A stretch of DNA of 64,000 nt from Halobacteriales archaeon QS_4_62_28 (lineage in GTDB: Archaea > Halobacteriota > Halobacteria > Halobacteriales > Haloarculaceae). Shown here piece after piece: positions 47,552-57,844 of this stretch. The notes under the pieces are model-generated. The model was not told the origin of the DNA. It did no database searches and was given only the letters and a program-made list of their open reading frames with translations. The DNA lies in NCBI GenBank assembly GCA_003021685.1, contig PXRO01000037.1, positions 221,204 through 285,203 on the forward strand, in the 5' to 3' direction. A program made the position numbers and the translations under genes. The stretch's first letter is position 1, and each line of letters starts with the position of its first letter.

Positions 47552-48664
47552 ATGACACGAGACATTTGCGCATGCCGACGCAGAGACGTATTGCAACTGA
47601 TCGGTGCTGTTGGGGTCGGTGCGACCGTTTCCGGGCACGGGGCCGCACAGTCACAGAACTGTGATCTGCAGGTCAATCCTGACGCCAATTCGCCACAGCA
47701 GTACGATACGGTCCAGGGTGCGGTCGACGATGCGTCTGCGGGTGACACCATCTGCGTGACGGCCGGGACCTACGAGGGCCAAGTCGTCGTCGACACGGAC
47801 GATTTAAGTATCAGAGGCACCGGGAACCCGAAAAACGTCGTCATTGATGGCGGAAGTGGCGTCCGTGATGCAGTTTTCATCACCAACGCCGCTGGCGTCA
47901 CCGTTGAGCGAATCACAGTCAGGAACACGGGCGGAAGCGGTGACTCTCAAGAGAGCTTCGGCGTTCGCGTCGTGGGCGAGAGTGACGGTTTCACCCTGGA
48001 GAATTCCGTCGTCGAGGACGTTAGCGAGGAGGCGCGGGCGACAGGACTCGGCGTCGATGCCGCACCCGGCCCGCTCCCCACTGTCAGCCCGAGTAAGGCA
48101 ACGATCAGCGGGACGACCGTTCGTAACTGTCGAATCGAGAATATCGCCGCAACGAGCGACAGCCCTGGCGGTGACTTCGGGAGTAAGTCGAAGGCGAAAG
48201 GCATCGCGAATCACGGCGACGTTCCGGGGACGACCATTGTGCAGACCACGGTCACGAACGTCGGATCGAGCGGTTCGACGTTCGGCCGCGCGGTGACTCT
48301 GACCGAGGACGACAACAACGTCGGCCCAACTGACTTCGAAATTCGACAGTCTGAGTTCAGTGACATGACGGGCACCTTCGGGAACCCGTTCGAAGGTGCC
48401 GCCCTGTTCGTCGGGGAGTACCCGGACTTCGGCGACCACGTCGTCGAGAACAACAACATCCTCTCGACGGTGGAGAACTTCCCCGACGGCGACCCCCCAC
48501 AGTCCAACAACGACGTGCTCGACGCACCCAGTAATTATTGGGGCGCCAGCGACGGACCGAACGTCGTCAATGGAGGCGGTGGAAGCGGATCCGCCGTCAC
48601 GAAAAACGTCGAATTCGATCCGATCAGGGAGGGCGAGGTGAACAACGCAGGAGCGAACGTATAG
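47552..48664 (+). CDS. Tat-exported right-handed parallel beta-helix protein
   Basis: Twin-arginine leader CRRRDVLQLIGAVGVGATVSGHGAAQ; repetitive beta-helix pattern TVQGAVDDASAGDTICVTAGTYEGQVVVDTDDLSIRG, VVIDGG, ITVRNTGG. Confidence 0.85.
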   Translation: MTRDICACRRRDVLQLIGAVGVGATVSGHGAAQSQNCDLQVNPDANSPQQYDTVQGAVDDASAGDTICVTAGTYEGQVVVDTDDLSIRGTGNPKNVVIDGGSGVRDAVFITNAAGVTVERITVRNTGGSGDSQESFGVRVVGESDGFTLENSVVEDVSEEARATGLGVDAAPGPLPTVSPSKATISGTTVRNCRIENIAATSDSPGGDFGSKSKAKGIANHGDVPGTTIVQTTVTNVGSSGSTFGRAVTLTEDDNNVGPTDFEIRQSEFSDMTGTFGNPFEGAALFVGEYPDFGDHVVENNNILSTVENFPDGDPPQSNNDVLDAPSNYWGASDGPNVVNGGGGSGSAVTKNVEFDPIREGEVNNAGANV

Positions 48665-48671
48665 CATTTCC

Positions 48672-48751
48672 GATACTGCCGGCTGTCACTGTGTCATACT
48701 GTTCGCGACTCGGGGTTGCGAAATCTGTTACAGACGTACAGCCGGCAGTAT
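48672..48751. repeat. 80-nt inverted-repeat element, copy 1 (ATACTG...CAGTAT)
   Basis: atactgccggctgt ... acagccggcagtat, 14-bp perfect terminal arms; inner ttcgc/gcgaa stem; 8 nt after the beta-helix gene stop. Confidence 0.85.
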
Positions 48752-48839
48752 AACCTTGACAGCACTATTTTCGACGCTCGATCGGCAGCGCTAGTGGCAG
48801 CCGATACCAGTTAAGCCGCTGGCCGCGCTCTTGCCTCGT

Positions 48840-50111
48840 ATGGACGATTCCCAGTACGAACGGCTTCGATCCCTGCGTCGTGACCTGCACCGACATCCAG
48901 AACCCGCCTGGCGGGAGTTCTACACGACGGCGCGTCTCGTCGAGGAGGTACGGCCAGCGGCAGACGAGGTGATCGTCGGCCCGGACCTGCTGGACGACGA
49001 GCGCCGTCTCAACGTCTCCGACGAGGAGACGCTGGCCGAATGGCGCGAGCGCGCACTCGACGCGGGGGCAGACGAGGAGACGGTCGCCCACCTCGAAGAC
49101 GGTCAAACCGGTCTGATGGCGATACTGGACCGGGGCGAGGGGCCGACGGTCGGCCTCCGTGTCGACATCGACGGCCTGCCACGGGAGGAATCGGCGGACC
49201 CGGACCATCAGCCAGTCGCCGAGGGCTTTTGCTCCGAAACCGGCGCGATGCACGCCTGCGGGCACGACGCCCACGCGACGTTCGGCGTCGGCGTCTTGGA
49301 AGCCATCGCCAACAGCGACTTCTCCGGAACGCTCAACGTCCTGTTCCAGCCAGCAGAGGAGATCATCGGCGGCGCGAAGGCCGTCCAGCATCGGCATCTC
49401 GACGACATCGATTACTTGCTGGCGGTTCATATCGGACTCGACCACCCGACTGGCGAAATCGTCGCGGGGATCACGGACATCCTGGCGGTCAACCAGTTCC
49501 GCGCCGAGTTCACCGGCGAACCGGCCCACGCTGGCGGCCACCCGGCCCAGGGCCGCAACGCCGTCCAGGCGATGGCCGCGGCCGTCCAGAATCTCTCTGC
49601 GATTCCCCGCCACGAAGACGGGGTGACCCGGGTCAACGCCGGGGTCGCCGAGGGCGGGACGGCCACGAACATCATCCCCGAGCAGGCACGTATCGAGGGC
49701 GAGGTCCGGGGCGAGACGACCGATCTGATGACCTACATGCGCGACCGGGCCGACCGGGTGATCCAGAGCGCCGCCGGGATGCACGACTGCGAGGTCACTA
49801 TCGAGCAGACGGGCGACGCGCCGAGCGGGGACAACGACGACGAACTCGTCTCGCTGGGCTACGACGTGGCTGGCGACGTGCCCGGCCTCTCGTCGCGTCT
49901 CCGCACGGCACCGCTTGGCGGGAGCGAGGACGCGACGGTGCTCATGGGGCGGGTCCAGGAAACAGGCGGCAAAGCCGCGTTCGTCTGTGTCGGAACCGAC
50001 CATCCGGGCGGCCATCACACCGCGACGTTCGACGTGGACGAGCCGTCGCTGGCCATCGGTGTCGACTGGCTCTCGGCGACGTTGCGAGAGATTGCACGGC
50101 AACGGCCCTGA
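48840..50111 (+). CDS. M20 family amidohydrolase/peptidase
   Basis: LRRDLHRHPEPAWREF, VGLRVDIDGLP, MHACGHDAHATFGVGVLEAI, HAGGHPAQGRNAVQAMAAAVQNL. Confidence 0.93.
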   Translation: MDDSQYERLRSLRRDLHRHPEPAWREFYTTARLVEEVRPAADEVIVGPDLLDDERRLNVSDEETLAEWRERALDAGADEETVAHLEDGQTGLMAILDRGEGPTVGLRVDIDGLPREESADPDHQPVAEGFCSETGAMHACGHDAHATFGVGVLEAIANSDFSGTLNVLFQPAEEIIGGAKAVQHRHLDDIDYLLAVHIGLDHPTGEIVAGITDILAVNQFRAEFTGEPAHAGGHPAQGRNAVQAMAAAVQNLSAIPRHEDGVTRVNAGVAEGGTATNIIPEQARIEGEVRGETTDLMTYMRDRADRVIQSAAGMHDCEVTIEQTGDAPSGDNDDELVSLGYDVAGDVPGLSSRLRTAPLGGSEDATVLMGRVQETGGKAAFVCVGTDHPGGHHTATFDVDEPSLAIGVDWLSATLREIARQRP

Positions 50112-50192
50112 TACTGTTTGTTGTAACTGTTTACCGCTGGCTCGCCGACACGGTGTGGCGAGCCAGCGGTGCTGACTTACAACAGACAGTAT
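50111..50192. repeat. 82-nt inverted-repeat element, copy 2 (ATACTG...CAGTAT)
   Basis: atactgtttgttgtaa ... ttacaacagacagtat; inner perfect 13-bp stem ccgctggctcgcc/ggcgagccagcgg; first base overlaps amidohydrolase TGA. Confidence 0.85.
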
Positions 50193-50215
50193 AAAAACAG
50201 GTTCGTGCGAGTGGG

Positions 50216-51589
50216 TCAGTATTTGGGGTCTGCGCCGGTGACGGCGTACACCTCGTCCATCAACTCGTCGCGCCGGGACTGCCACCGGCCGAAGTCGTCG
50301 GGACTGGACGGGTAGGACTCGTAGTGATCCAGCAGTGTGTCGGCGAGTTGCTTCGTCTGATAGAGGTCGTAAATCGTCCCCCAGTGGCCGAAGCTCTTGA
50401 TCGCGGTCTTGAGTTTGAGTCCCAGTCCTATGTCGGCCGACCCGGAGTACAGGGCGTCTGCGATCTTCGTGGCCGGCATCGCGGCCAGTAGTCCCATCAG
50501 GTCGTCCACGTCGTAGGCCGTCGTGAAGATGTTGTACACGTCCAGCGCCGCGTAGCGCGAGCCGAAGTGGGCCATCACGCGCTCGTTGTACTCCCAGAGG
50601 GCGGCCTCCTCGTCGGCCCGGCCGGATTCGAGCGCTTCGATAGCCTGCTCGCCGGCGTACTGGCCGGCGTAGGCGGCCCCCGCGATGCCGCCACCGGTTG
50701 TCGGGTTCACGTGGCCAGCGGCGTCGCCGACGGCGATAAAGCCCGGCGCGACGGCCGAATCGTAGGGCCGCCGGGTCGGCAGCGCCGCGCCGAGTTTGTC
50801 CTGGACGGTCACGTTCTCGAACTCCGGTCGCCCGGCGAGGTCCTGTTTGAGGTCGTCGACCAGTTCCATCGGTTCCTCGGTCATCTGGAACCCCAGACCG
50901 ACGTTGATCTCCGTGTCAGTGCGCGGGAAGTACCAGACGTAGCCCGCCGCGCGTTCGGCCGGCTTGAACACGAGCGCGTCGTCCCAGGGCACCGGTTCCT
51001 CGGTCTCGACGATCTCGCGATAGGCAGAACTGAACTGCGAGTAGGTGACGTTGGTGTCGAACGTCGCCGCGTCGAGGTCGGCCTTGTCCTGCAGGATCGA
51101 CAGCGCGCCCGCGGCGTCGATCACCAGGTCGGCCTCGTAGGTGACAGCATCGCCGTTCCGGATCCCGGAGAGTCCCGTCACGCGCCCGTCGTCGTCCTGG
51201 CGTACGTCCTGAACGACGGTGTCGTAGTGGAACTCGACGCCGGCCATTTGCGCACCCTCGATCAGCAGGCGGCCGTACTCCCAGCGGTCGATGACGGCGA
51301 GTTCGCCCGGCACCGGAATCTCCAGGATCGTGTTTTCCTCGGGAATCTCGAAGCGTCCGTGGTCGACACCAGTGTTGGTAAAAGCCCCCTCGATCTGTGA
51401 TTTGGGGATGGCCTTCGGGAAGTTCGAGGCACCCTTCAGTGCGTCGCCACAGGCGATGTGGCCCGCCTCCGTCTCGTCTTTCCGCTCGGCGACGACGACA
51501 TCGTACCCTTCGTGGGACAGCGTCGCCCCAGCGTAACAGCCCGACGTGCCCGCACCGACAATGGCCACGTCGTACTCGTATGTGGTCAT
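50216..51589 (-). CDS. Geranylgeranyl reductase family protein
   Basis: DVAIVGAGTSGCYAGATLSHEGYDVVVAE Rossmann motif, VIGDAAGHVNPTTGGGIAGAAYAGQYAGEQA-type motif. Confidence 0.9.
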   Translation of the reverse strand: MTTYEYDVAIVGAGTSGCYAGATLSHEGYDVVVAERKDETEAGHIACGDALKGASNFPKAIPKSQIEGAFTNTGVDHGRFEIPEENTILEIPVPGELAVIDRWEYGRLLIEGAQMAGVEFHYDTVVQDVRQDDDGRVTGLSGIRNGDAVTYEADLVIDAAGALSILQDKADLDAATFDTNVTYSQFSSAYREIVETEEPVPWDDALVFKPAERAAGYVWYFPRTDTEINVGLGFQMTEEPMELVDDLKQDLAGRPEFENVTVQDKLGAALPTRRPYDSAVAPGFIAVGDAAGHVNPTTGGGIAGAAYAGQYAGEQAIEALESGRADEEAALWEYNERVMAHFGSRYAALDVYNIFTTAYDVDDLMGLLAAMPATKIADALYSGSADIGLGLKLKTAIKSFGHWGTIYDLYQTKQLADTLLDHYESYPSSPDDFGRWQSRRDELMDEVYAVTGADPKY

Positions 51590-51829
51590 GCAGAGCACTG
51601 TTCTCCCGAGGGAGAAAACTCTTTATTCCGACGCCACAGAATCTGTCGATTCGACGGGTCGTTCACCGGCCCAGCGTCAGTGCCAGATCTCTTCGTTCCG
51701 GCTGTGATGGTAGTGATAACTTATCACACGGACCGGACGATCCGGAGACGGGTGAACTACCCCGACCTACCGTGGGGACTGAATCCGTAGTCCGAAGAGT
51801 TTTGCCGGGTGGTTCCGAACCCCCGAAAT

Positions 51830-52156
51830 ATGAGCGAGCACACGGTCAAGTTCGTGGGGACCGGGGAGGTCATCACGGTTTCAGACAAAGAGACGATCCT
51901 GAGCCGCTGTATCGAGGAGGGGATCGCACAGGAGTACTCCTGTCGCGTCGGGATGTGTCTGGCCTGTTCCGCGGAGGTCGTCGAGGGTGATGTGGTCCAG
52001 CCTGCCGCGCGCGGGCTGACTGAACAGGAGCGTGAGAGCTACGCACTGACCTGCATGGCGCGGCCGGCATCGGACCTACAACTCGACCGCGGCAAGTACC
52101 CGCCGAGCATCGAAACGGAGACCGAGACGGACGAACCTGCCGCTGCTGACGATTGA
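51830..52156 (+). CDS. 2Fe-2S ferredoxin
   Basis: EYSCRVGMCLACSAEVVEGDVVQPAARGLTEQERESYALTCMARP: CxxxxCxxC...C plant-type ferredoxin. Confidence 0.92.
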   Translation: MSEHTVKFVGTGEVITVSDKETILSRCIEEGIAQEYSCRVGMCLACSAEVVEGDVVQPAARGLTEQERESYALTCMARPASDLQLDRGKYPPSIETETETDEPAAADD

Positions 52157-52361
52157 TTCGATTACTTCCGGACGAACGAGCAGAAAGAAGTTCGGAGATA
52201 CTACTCGACAACTCAAGGCGGGCTTTCGACCGGTTTCAGACGCGTTGGCATGCGTCTGTCGAAAGGACAGATGATATAAGCGAGTGGCTCCTACAGTAGG
52301 TTGACCCGTTGCAGTCCTCCGCCAGGGGACGGCCGTCAAAGCTTGCCACACTTTCACAATC

Positions 52362-52961
52362 ATGACCAGTCGCGTATACAGACTCCACTCGACGCTCGAA
52401 CTGCCACTCGAAGACACGTACGATTTCTTCGAGGAACCTGATCTTCCCCCGAACATCTCCGATATCGAGATCACTCGCCGAAACAATACGCTAATTATCA
52501 GTGCTGTTTCGGCCGACGACACGATCAGCAAGTACACGCCAACGGCCCAGCTCAAGGCCAGCGTTACCGAAAACCGGGTGTACGAGGAAGATCCAGAAGA
52601 GATGGACGGTCCCGGACCGGGGCCGAGTGGCGGTGGTGGCAATCCTCAGTGGGGCGCATTCGAGGAGGAAGAAGAGGAGATACCGTCCGAACTCGTCGAG
52701 TACGCCTGTTTCAAGGGCGACCGCGAGACCGTTTTGCAGAACACGGCACTCCAGTACCCGATGTTCCAGGTGCTCTGTGAGGTCGCGAAAAACGCAGAGA
52801 AAGGCACTCTTACTGCGATTGTCTGCGTCGACGAGGAACTCGACGCAGTCCGTATCGTCGACGGCGAGGAACGACCCGCGACGATCAACGTCGCCGAGGA
52901 ACCACGCGAAGACCGCGACGACGACAGCGTCGACTGGCGAAACAACGAGTTCATCAGCTAA
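52362..52961 (+). CDS. Conserved haloarchaeal hypothetical (DUF7110-like)
   Basis: MTSRVYRLHSTLELPLEDTYDFFEEPDLPPNISDIEITRRNNTLIISAVSADD...; acidic, Gly/Pro linker. Confidence 0.7.
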   Translation: MTSRVYRLHSTLELPLEDTYDFFEEPDLPPNISDIEITRRNNTLIISAVSADDTISKYTPTAQLKASVTENRVYEEDPEEMDGPGPGPSGGGGNPQWGAFEEEEEEIPSELVEYACFKGDRETVLQNTALQYPMFQVLCEVAKNAEKGTLTAIVCVDEELDAVRIVDGEERPATINVAEEPREDRDDDSVDWRNNEFIS

Positions 52962-53041
52962 TCGACGACACGTCTCTGGACTCGCTTCGTCGATGGCGAC
53001 TGGCACCATGAGACTAGCGACCGTCGGCCGAAAGATGTCCT

Positions 53042-53620
53042 TTATCGGCCGATCTGCTCTGCCAGCCGAAGTGTCACCTCGGCCTCGATCCACGCCGCGA
53101 CGACGATCATGACGACGGCGACCGCATAGAGGACGGCGGCTTCCCTGATTTCCTGACCGGTGACGAGTTCGTCGGTGCGCCCGCGGATGTACAGGTACGT
53201 CCGGTGGCCGAAGCGAAAACCGATGGCTGCGACGAGCAGGATCGCCGGAATCTCGACGATCCCGTGGGGCGCGATCAGCACGAAGACCGTGAGCGCCGAC
53301 ACTTCGCCCATCGCGATCTGTGCGACCGCGCCGACGACGATGCCGTTCAGCACGAGTACGAAACCACTGAACAGACCAATCGAGACGACTCCGAGCAACG
53401 TGACGGTGATCGCTATCAGGTTGTTGACCAGGATCGTCCCGAACGTGATCTCGTCCGGAAAAAACGGCGATCCGCCGGCGTCGCCACGCAACAACTCAGC
53501 GGGTACCTGTGTCCCGAGCAGAAAGCCGAGGGCGATGCTGACGGCAAAGAGGGCTGTGGCGGCGGGGACGTAGCCGCGAAGCCATCGACCGGCAATCGCC
53601 CGGGCGTGCCTGCGTCGCAT
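53042..53620 (-). CDS. SpoIIM-family membrane protein
   Basis: ILVNNLIAITVTLLGVVSIGLFSGFVLVLNGIVVGAV...IAPHGIVEIPAILLVAAIGFRFG. Confidence 0.9.
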   Translation of the reverse strand: MRRRHARAIAGRWLRGYVPAATALFAVSIALGFLLGTQVPAELLRGDAGGSPFFPDEITFGTILVNNLIAITVTLLGVVSIGLFSGFVLVLNGIVVGAVAQIAMGEVSALTVFVLIAPHGIVEIPAILLVAAIGFRFGHRTYLYIRGRTDELVTGQEIREAAVLYAVAVVMIVVAAWIEAEVTLRLAEQIGR

Positions 53621-53752
53621 TGGCTGTCTTTTGAGACTGGTCTTGCCTAATCATCTGTGCTTTGAGGCGTCGGTGCTGGTGTGTTTACTGTTCACACATC
53701 TGTCGGTTGTCCAAAAAGTACTTACATCTGACCTAATTACATCTCATTACGA

Positions 53753-54730
53753 ATGAGCGAGCAGGCAAACTTCCCGGAGTATCTCGACGTCGACTACAGC
53801 GACGGCGAAGGCGAGTCGCCAGAAGACTACCCGTCGATCAACCACAAGATCGAGAAGGCCATCGAAGTAACCAAGCAGGGTCTCGAACAGTACGAGAACC
53901 CGGTGGTCATGTGGACCGGTGGCAAGGACTCGACGCTGACGCTGTACTTTGTCAAGGAGGTCGCCGACCGCTTCGACCTCGAAGTCCCGCCGGTCGTCTT
54001 CATCGACCACTACCAGCACTTCGACGAACTCATCGAGTTCGTCGAGCGCTGGGCCGACGAGTGGGACCTCGAAGTCGTCTGGGCGCGCAACACCGACGTT
54101 GGCGACTACGTCGCGGAGAACGACCTCTCCCCCGGTGACGACGTTCCCGTCGACGCGCTCTCGGAGCACAATCAGCACCACATCCGAACTATCCTCGAAT
54201 ACGAGGAGGACACCTTCCCGTTCCTGCTCGACACGTACGTCGGCAACCACCTCCTGAAGACCGTCGCGCTCAACGACACTATCGAAGAGCACGACGTCGA
54301 CGGGATCATCTCGGGCATCCGCTGGGACGAGCAGGAGTCCCGCGCCGACGAGACGTTCTTCTCGCCGCGTCACGACCCCGACATCTACCCGCCCCACGAC
54401 CGCATCCAGACGATTCTCCAGTTCGCCGAGGCCGACGTGTGGGAAGCCTTCTGGAACTTCGTCGCCCCGGACACCGTCGAGGCGTTCCCGGACGAAGGGT
54501 ACGTCCCACAGGGTCAGGACGACCTCCCCGAGGGCGTCGAGAAAGAGGACGTGCCGGTCTCGCCCAAGTACTTTGCCGGGTTCCGCTCGCTCGGCAGCGA
54601 GGTCAGCACCGACAAATCCGCCGAAGAGCCTGCCTGGCTGCAGGACATGGCGAACACGACCGAGCGCGCCGGCCGCGCTCAGGACAAAGAGGACCTGATG
54701 GAGCGCCTGCGCGACCTCGGCTACATGTAG
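53753..54730 (+). CDS. PAPS reductase/CysD-like PP-loop family protein
   Basis: PVVMWTGGKDSTLTLYFVKEVADRF PP-loop; GIISGIRWDEQESRADETFFSPRHDP. Confidence 0.9.
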   Translation: MSEQANFPEYLDVDYSDGEGESPEDYPSINHKIEKAIEVTKQGLEQYENPVVMWTGGKDSTLTLYFVKEVADRFDLEVPPVVFIDHYQHFDELIEFVERWADEWDLEVVWARNTDVGDYVAENDLSPGDDVPVDALSEHNQHHIRTILEYEEDTFPFLLDTYVGNHLLKTVALNDTIEEHDVDGIISGIRWDEQESRADETFFSPRHDPDIYPPHDRIQTILQFAEADVWEAFWNFVAPDTVEAFPDEGYVPQGQDDLPEGVEKEDVPVSPKYFAGFRSLGSEVSTDKSAEEPAWLQDMANTTERAGRAQDKEDLMERLRDLGYM

Positions 54731-54742
54731 TGCAACGCCGGC

Positions 54743-56125
54743 CTACACTTCTTCGGCCAGTTCGTCGGCAACACCGGTGTAGTCCACCGGCGTGAGCGCG
54801 AGCAGTTCCTCGCGAACCGACTCCTCGACATCGAGTTGCTCGATCATCTCGTGGACGTCCTCTATCGTGACCTCCGTCCCTCGCGTGGCTTTCTTCACCT
54901 GTTCGTAGGCGTTCTCGTGGCCCTCGCGCCGGAGAATCGTCTGGATTGCCTCGCCGATCACCTCGGGGGTTGCATCGAGGTCGTCGCGCATCACTTGCTC
55001 GTTGGGGACGACCTTGTCGAGGCCACGCTGGCATTTCTGGTAGGCGACCAGGCAGTGGGCGAACGCCCCACTGATATTGCGCTTGACCGTCGAGTCCGAG
55101 AGGTCACGCTGGAGTCGAGAGGTGGTGACGTAGTCGCCGAGGAAGACCAGATCGGAATTGGCCTTGGTGAGGTTCCCCTCGCTGTTCTCGAAGTCGATGG
55201 GATTGACCTTGTGGGGCATCGTCGAGGAGCCCGTCTCGCCCTCGACAGTCTGCTGACCGAGGTAGCGATCCGAGACGTAGAGCCACATATCCAGATCGAG
55301 GTCCCGGAGGATGTCGTTCGCACCACGGAAGGCGTCGAACAGTGCTTCCAGGTCGTCACAGGGGTTGACCTGCGTCGTCAGTGGCTCGTGTTCCAGTCCC
55401 AGGTCACGGACGAACAGCCGAGAGAACACCGGCCAGTTCACGTTCGGGTAGGCGGCTTCGTGGGCGGCGTAGGTCCCGGATGCGCCGGCGAGTTTCCCGG
55501 CAAGTTCGTCGGCGGCACGCTCGATGCGTGCAATAGCCCGACCGAGACGGGAGGCGTAGACGGCCATCTCCTTGCCGAAGGTCGTCGGTGTGGCTGGCTG
55601 GCCGTGTGTGCGGGCCAGCATCGGCAGGTCGCCATGCTCGTGAGCGAGGTCGACGAGTCGGTCCCGGACCGTGCGTAGTTCCGGCACGAGCACGTCCACA
55701 GCAGCGGGCTTGATCAGCAATCGATGCGCGAGATTGTTCACGTCCTCGCTGGTGAGTCCGAAGTGGATCCAGTTGTCTACGTCCAAATCCTCGGGCTGGC
55801 GCAAGCGAATAAAGTATTCGACGGCCTTCACGTCGTGGTTAGTCGCCGAGTACCCCTCGTAGCCCTCCGTTTCGAGTTGCTTGACAACAGTCGCATCCTC
55901 GCCGTCGAACGACTCGTAGAGGGCGCGCAGTGCTTCACGCTGAGCTGTATCGATAGAGAGCGACGTCTCGTCCAGATCAGCCAGTGCGATCAGGTATTCG
56001 ATCTCGACCTGCACGCGAGCGCGCATGAGCGCACGCTCGCTGGCGTACGGAACGAGCGGTTCTGTATGACGAGCGTAGCGGCCGTCGAGCGGCGAGACGG
56101 CGTCGAGTGGACCCCGATCAGTCAT
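54743..56125 (-). CDS. purB: Adenylosuccinate lyase
   Basis: VSPLDGRYARHTEPLV, LPMLARTHGQPATPTTFGKEMAVY, GSSTMPHKVNPIDFENSEGNL. Confidence 0.97.
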   Translation of the reverse strand: MTDRGPLDAVSPLDGRYARHTEPLVPYASERALMRARVQVEIEYLIALADLDETSLSIDTAQREALRALYESFDGEDATVVKQLETEGYEGYSATNHDVKAVEYFIRLRQPEDLDVDNWIHFGLTSEDVNNLAHRLLIKPAAVDVLVPELRTVRDRLVDLAHEHGDLPMLARTHGQPATPTTFGKEMAVYASRLGRAIARIERAADELAGKLAGASGTYAAHEAAYPNVNWPVFSRLFVRDLGLEHEPLTTQVNPCDDLEALFDAFRGANDILRDLDLDMWLYVSDRYLGQQTVEGETGSSTMPHKVNPIDFENSEGNLTKANSDLVFLGDYVTTSRLQRDLSDSTVKRNISGAFAHCLVAYQKCQRGLDKVVPNEQVMRDDLDATPEVIGEAIQTILRREGHENAYEQVKKATRGTEVTIEDVHEMIEQLDVEESVREELLALTPVDYTGVADELAEEV

Positions 56126-56164
56126 ACTCGTGGATGTGCGAGGCCGGCGAAAAAGGGTGTCGGA

Positions 56165-57133
56165 TCAGGCGTCGGTCCGCTCAGCCTCGCCGCTGGCGCG
56201 CTCGTAATACGCCCGGTACCGCGACAGTTTCCGGTACAGCGCGTAGCCGACGATGCCGTCGAAGAGAACGACGAAGCCGAGCAGGGTCAGGATATTCCAG
56301 ACCGGCAGGACGGTCGGCAGCGTCGAGACCAGCGTGTTGTAGGTCGCGTGGATCAACGCGGCGATGAGGAGGCCCTTGACCACGATTGGGCCCCTGTCGT
56401 CGGGATTGAACTTCGCCAGACCGAGGTAGTAGCCCGCGAAGGCCGAGTACAGCACGTGGCCGGGACCGACGAGGGCGCGACCCGTCGCGGTGCCGACGGC
56501 CTGCTGGAGTTGTGCCATGTTACTCATACTCGCCGCCTGCAGGTACCCCTGGGCGATGTACAGCGTGTTCTCTATAGTCGCAAAGCCGAGGCCAGCAACG
56601 GCCCCGTAGACGGCTCCATCGACGACGGCGTCGAACGACTCCCTCTCGTAGGCGTGGGTTCGGATCGCGAGCCACTTGACCGTCTCTTCGATGGGACCGA
56701 CGACGAGGAGAAAAGACAGCGCCAGACCGATGATCGGGATCAGCCGGAAGAAGCCACCGAGGATGGTGTTGACCGGTGCGGCAATCGCGGCGAACAGCAC
56801 TGCGAGGACGAACGTGATCGCCATCGTCTCCACTGGCTCCCGGCGCGTCGGGTCACCGTACCAGACGTACGCGACGAGCGCAACGGCAGGAACCGCCGAC
56901 AGCAGTGCGAGCACACCCAGACGTGGCCGGCGAACGACGAGCAGGCCGGCAAAACTCAACTGGAGGGCGAACAGGACAATCGCTCCGAGGAGCAGGATGT
57001 ACCGGCGACTGGCACGGAGAAAGCCATGGAGAGACACCGAAAAGCGGTCGAAGGCTGATCTCGGGTCCCACTCGGCCACGTCGTACAGGTCTTCCTCGCC
57101 GAGGGCCTGCTGGATGGGGTCACGATCCGACAT
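56165..57133 (-). CDS. PrsW family intramembrane metalloprotease
   Basis: VVGPIEETVKWLAIR, VDGAVYGAVAGLGFATIEN, GPGHVLYSAFAGYYLG motifs. Confidence 0.92.
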   Translation of the reverse strand: MSDRDPIQQALGEEDLYDVAEWDPRSAFDRFSVSLHGFLRASRRYILLLGAIVLFALQLSFAGLLVVRRPRLGVLALLSAVPAVALVAYVWYGDPTRREPVETMAITFVLAVLFAAIAAPVNTILGGFFRLIPIIGLALSFLLVVGPIEETVKWLAIRTHAYERESFDAVVDGAVYGAVAGLGFATIENTLYIAQGYLQAASMSNMAQLQQAVGTATGRALVGPGHVLYSAFAGYYLGLAKFNPDDRGPIVVKGLLIAALIHATYNTLVSTLPTVLPVWNILTLLGFVVLFDGIVGYALYRKLSRYRAYYERASGEAERTDA

Positions 57134-57183
57134 ACTGTATCACTCGCCCGCCTCTGTGGAGTATTTTTGGGCTCGTCTGCGAC

Positions 57184-57744
57184 TCACCGGCGCAATGCGC
57201 TCGGTTCGAGATGCTCGGTGGGTTGCTCCGGGTTAGACTGGAGATACCACCCGAAGCTGATCCAGGACAGGCCGAGTGGAATCGCGAGCAGCGTGGTGAG
57301 CCCCTCGCCATCGCTAAAGCCCAGAAAGAGAATCGTCCCGACGATCAGGGCGACACCAATCCAAGGCGGCGTCCGGCGCGCCCGAAGCAAAGCGATAGCG
57401 AGCAACAGCGTGCCACCGACGAGCGCGAGAACGCCGAGAGCGATGAGTAACTCGACGAGGACGTCGCCATCTACGAGGAGTGTCAGCCACTGACCGATTG
57501 CAAATACGAGACCACCGACCAGAGCGATGCCGCTGCCTTCGCCGCCCGGGAACTTGTAGATCCACGGGAGTCGTAACACGACGCCGAGCAGACCGACCGC
57601 GAGGACGAGTCCGGAGAAACCGACGAAGGCCCGAATCGGCCCGGTGGTCGCGCCGGTTGCGAACATTGTCAGGCTCCATCCGGTCCAACAGACGCCACCG
57701 AACGCGAGTGTGATCTGTGGCCACGGACGCTCCTGTTCGGTCAT
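57184..57744 (-). CDS. Hypothetical membrane protein
   Basis: Several hydrophobic segments; MTEQERPWPQITLAFGGVCWTGWSLTMFATGATTG. Confidence 0.75.
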   Translation of the reverse strand: MTEQERPWPQITLAFGGVCWTGWSLTMFATGATTGPIRAFVGFSGLVLAVGLLGVVLRLPWIYKFPGGEGSGIALVGGLVFAIGQWLTLLVDGDVLVELLIALGVLALVGGTLLLAIALLRARRTPPWIGVALIVGTILFLGFSDGEGLTTLLAIPLGLSWISFGWYLQSNPEQPTEHLEPSALRR

Positions 57745-57844
57745 ACCACGTCGGTCGGTGCCGTCCCCTGAAAACGTTACTGTCGCCCTCGCCCGATCTC
57801 CACCTCGGCCCTACAGTTTTGTCACTCCCCCGCAACAGACTGGT

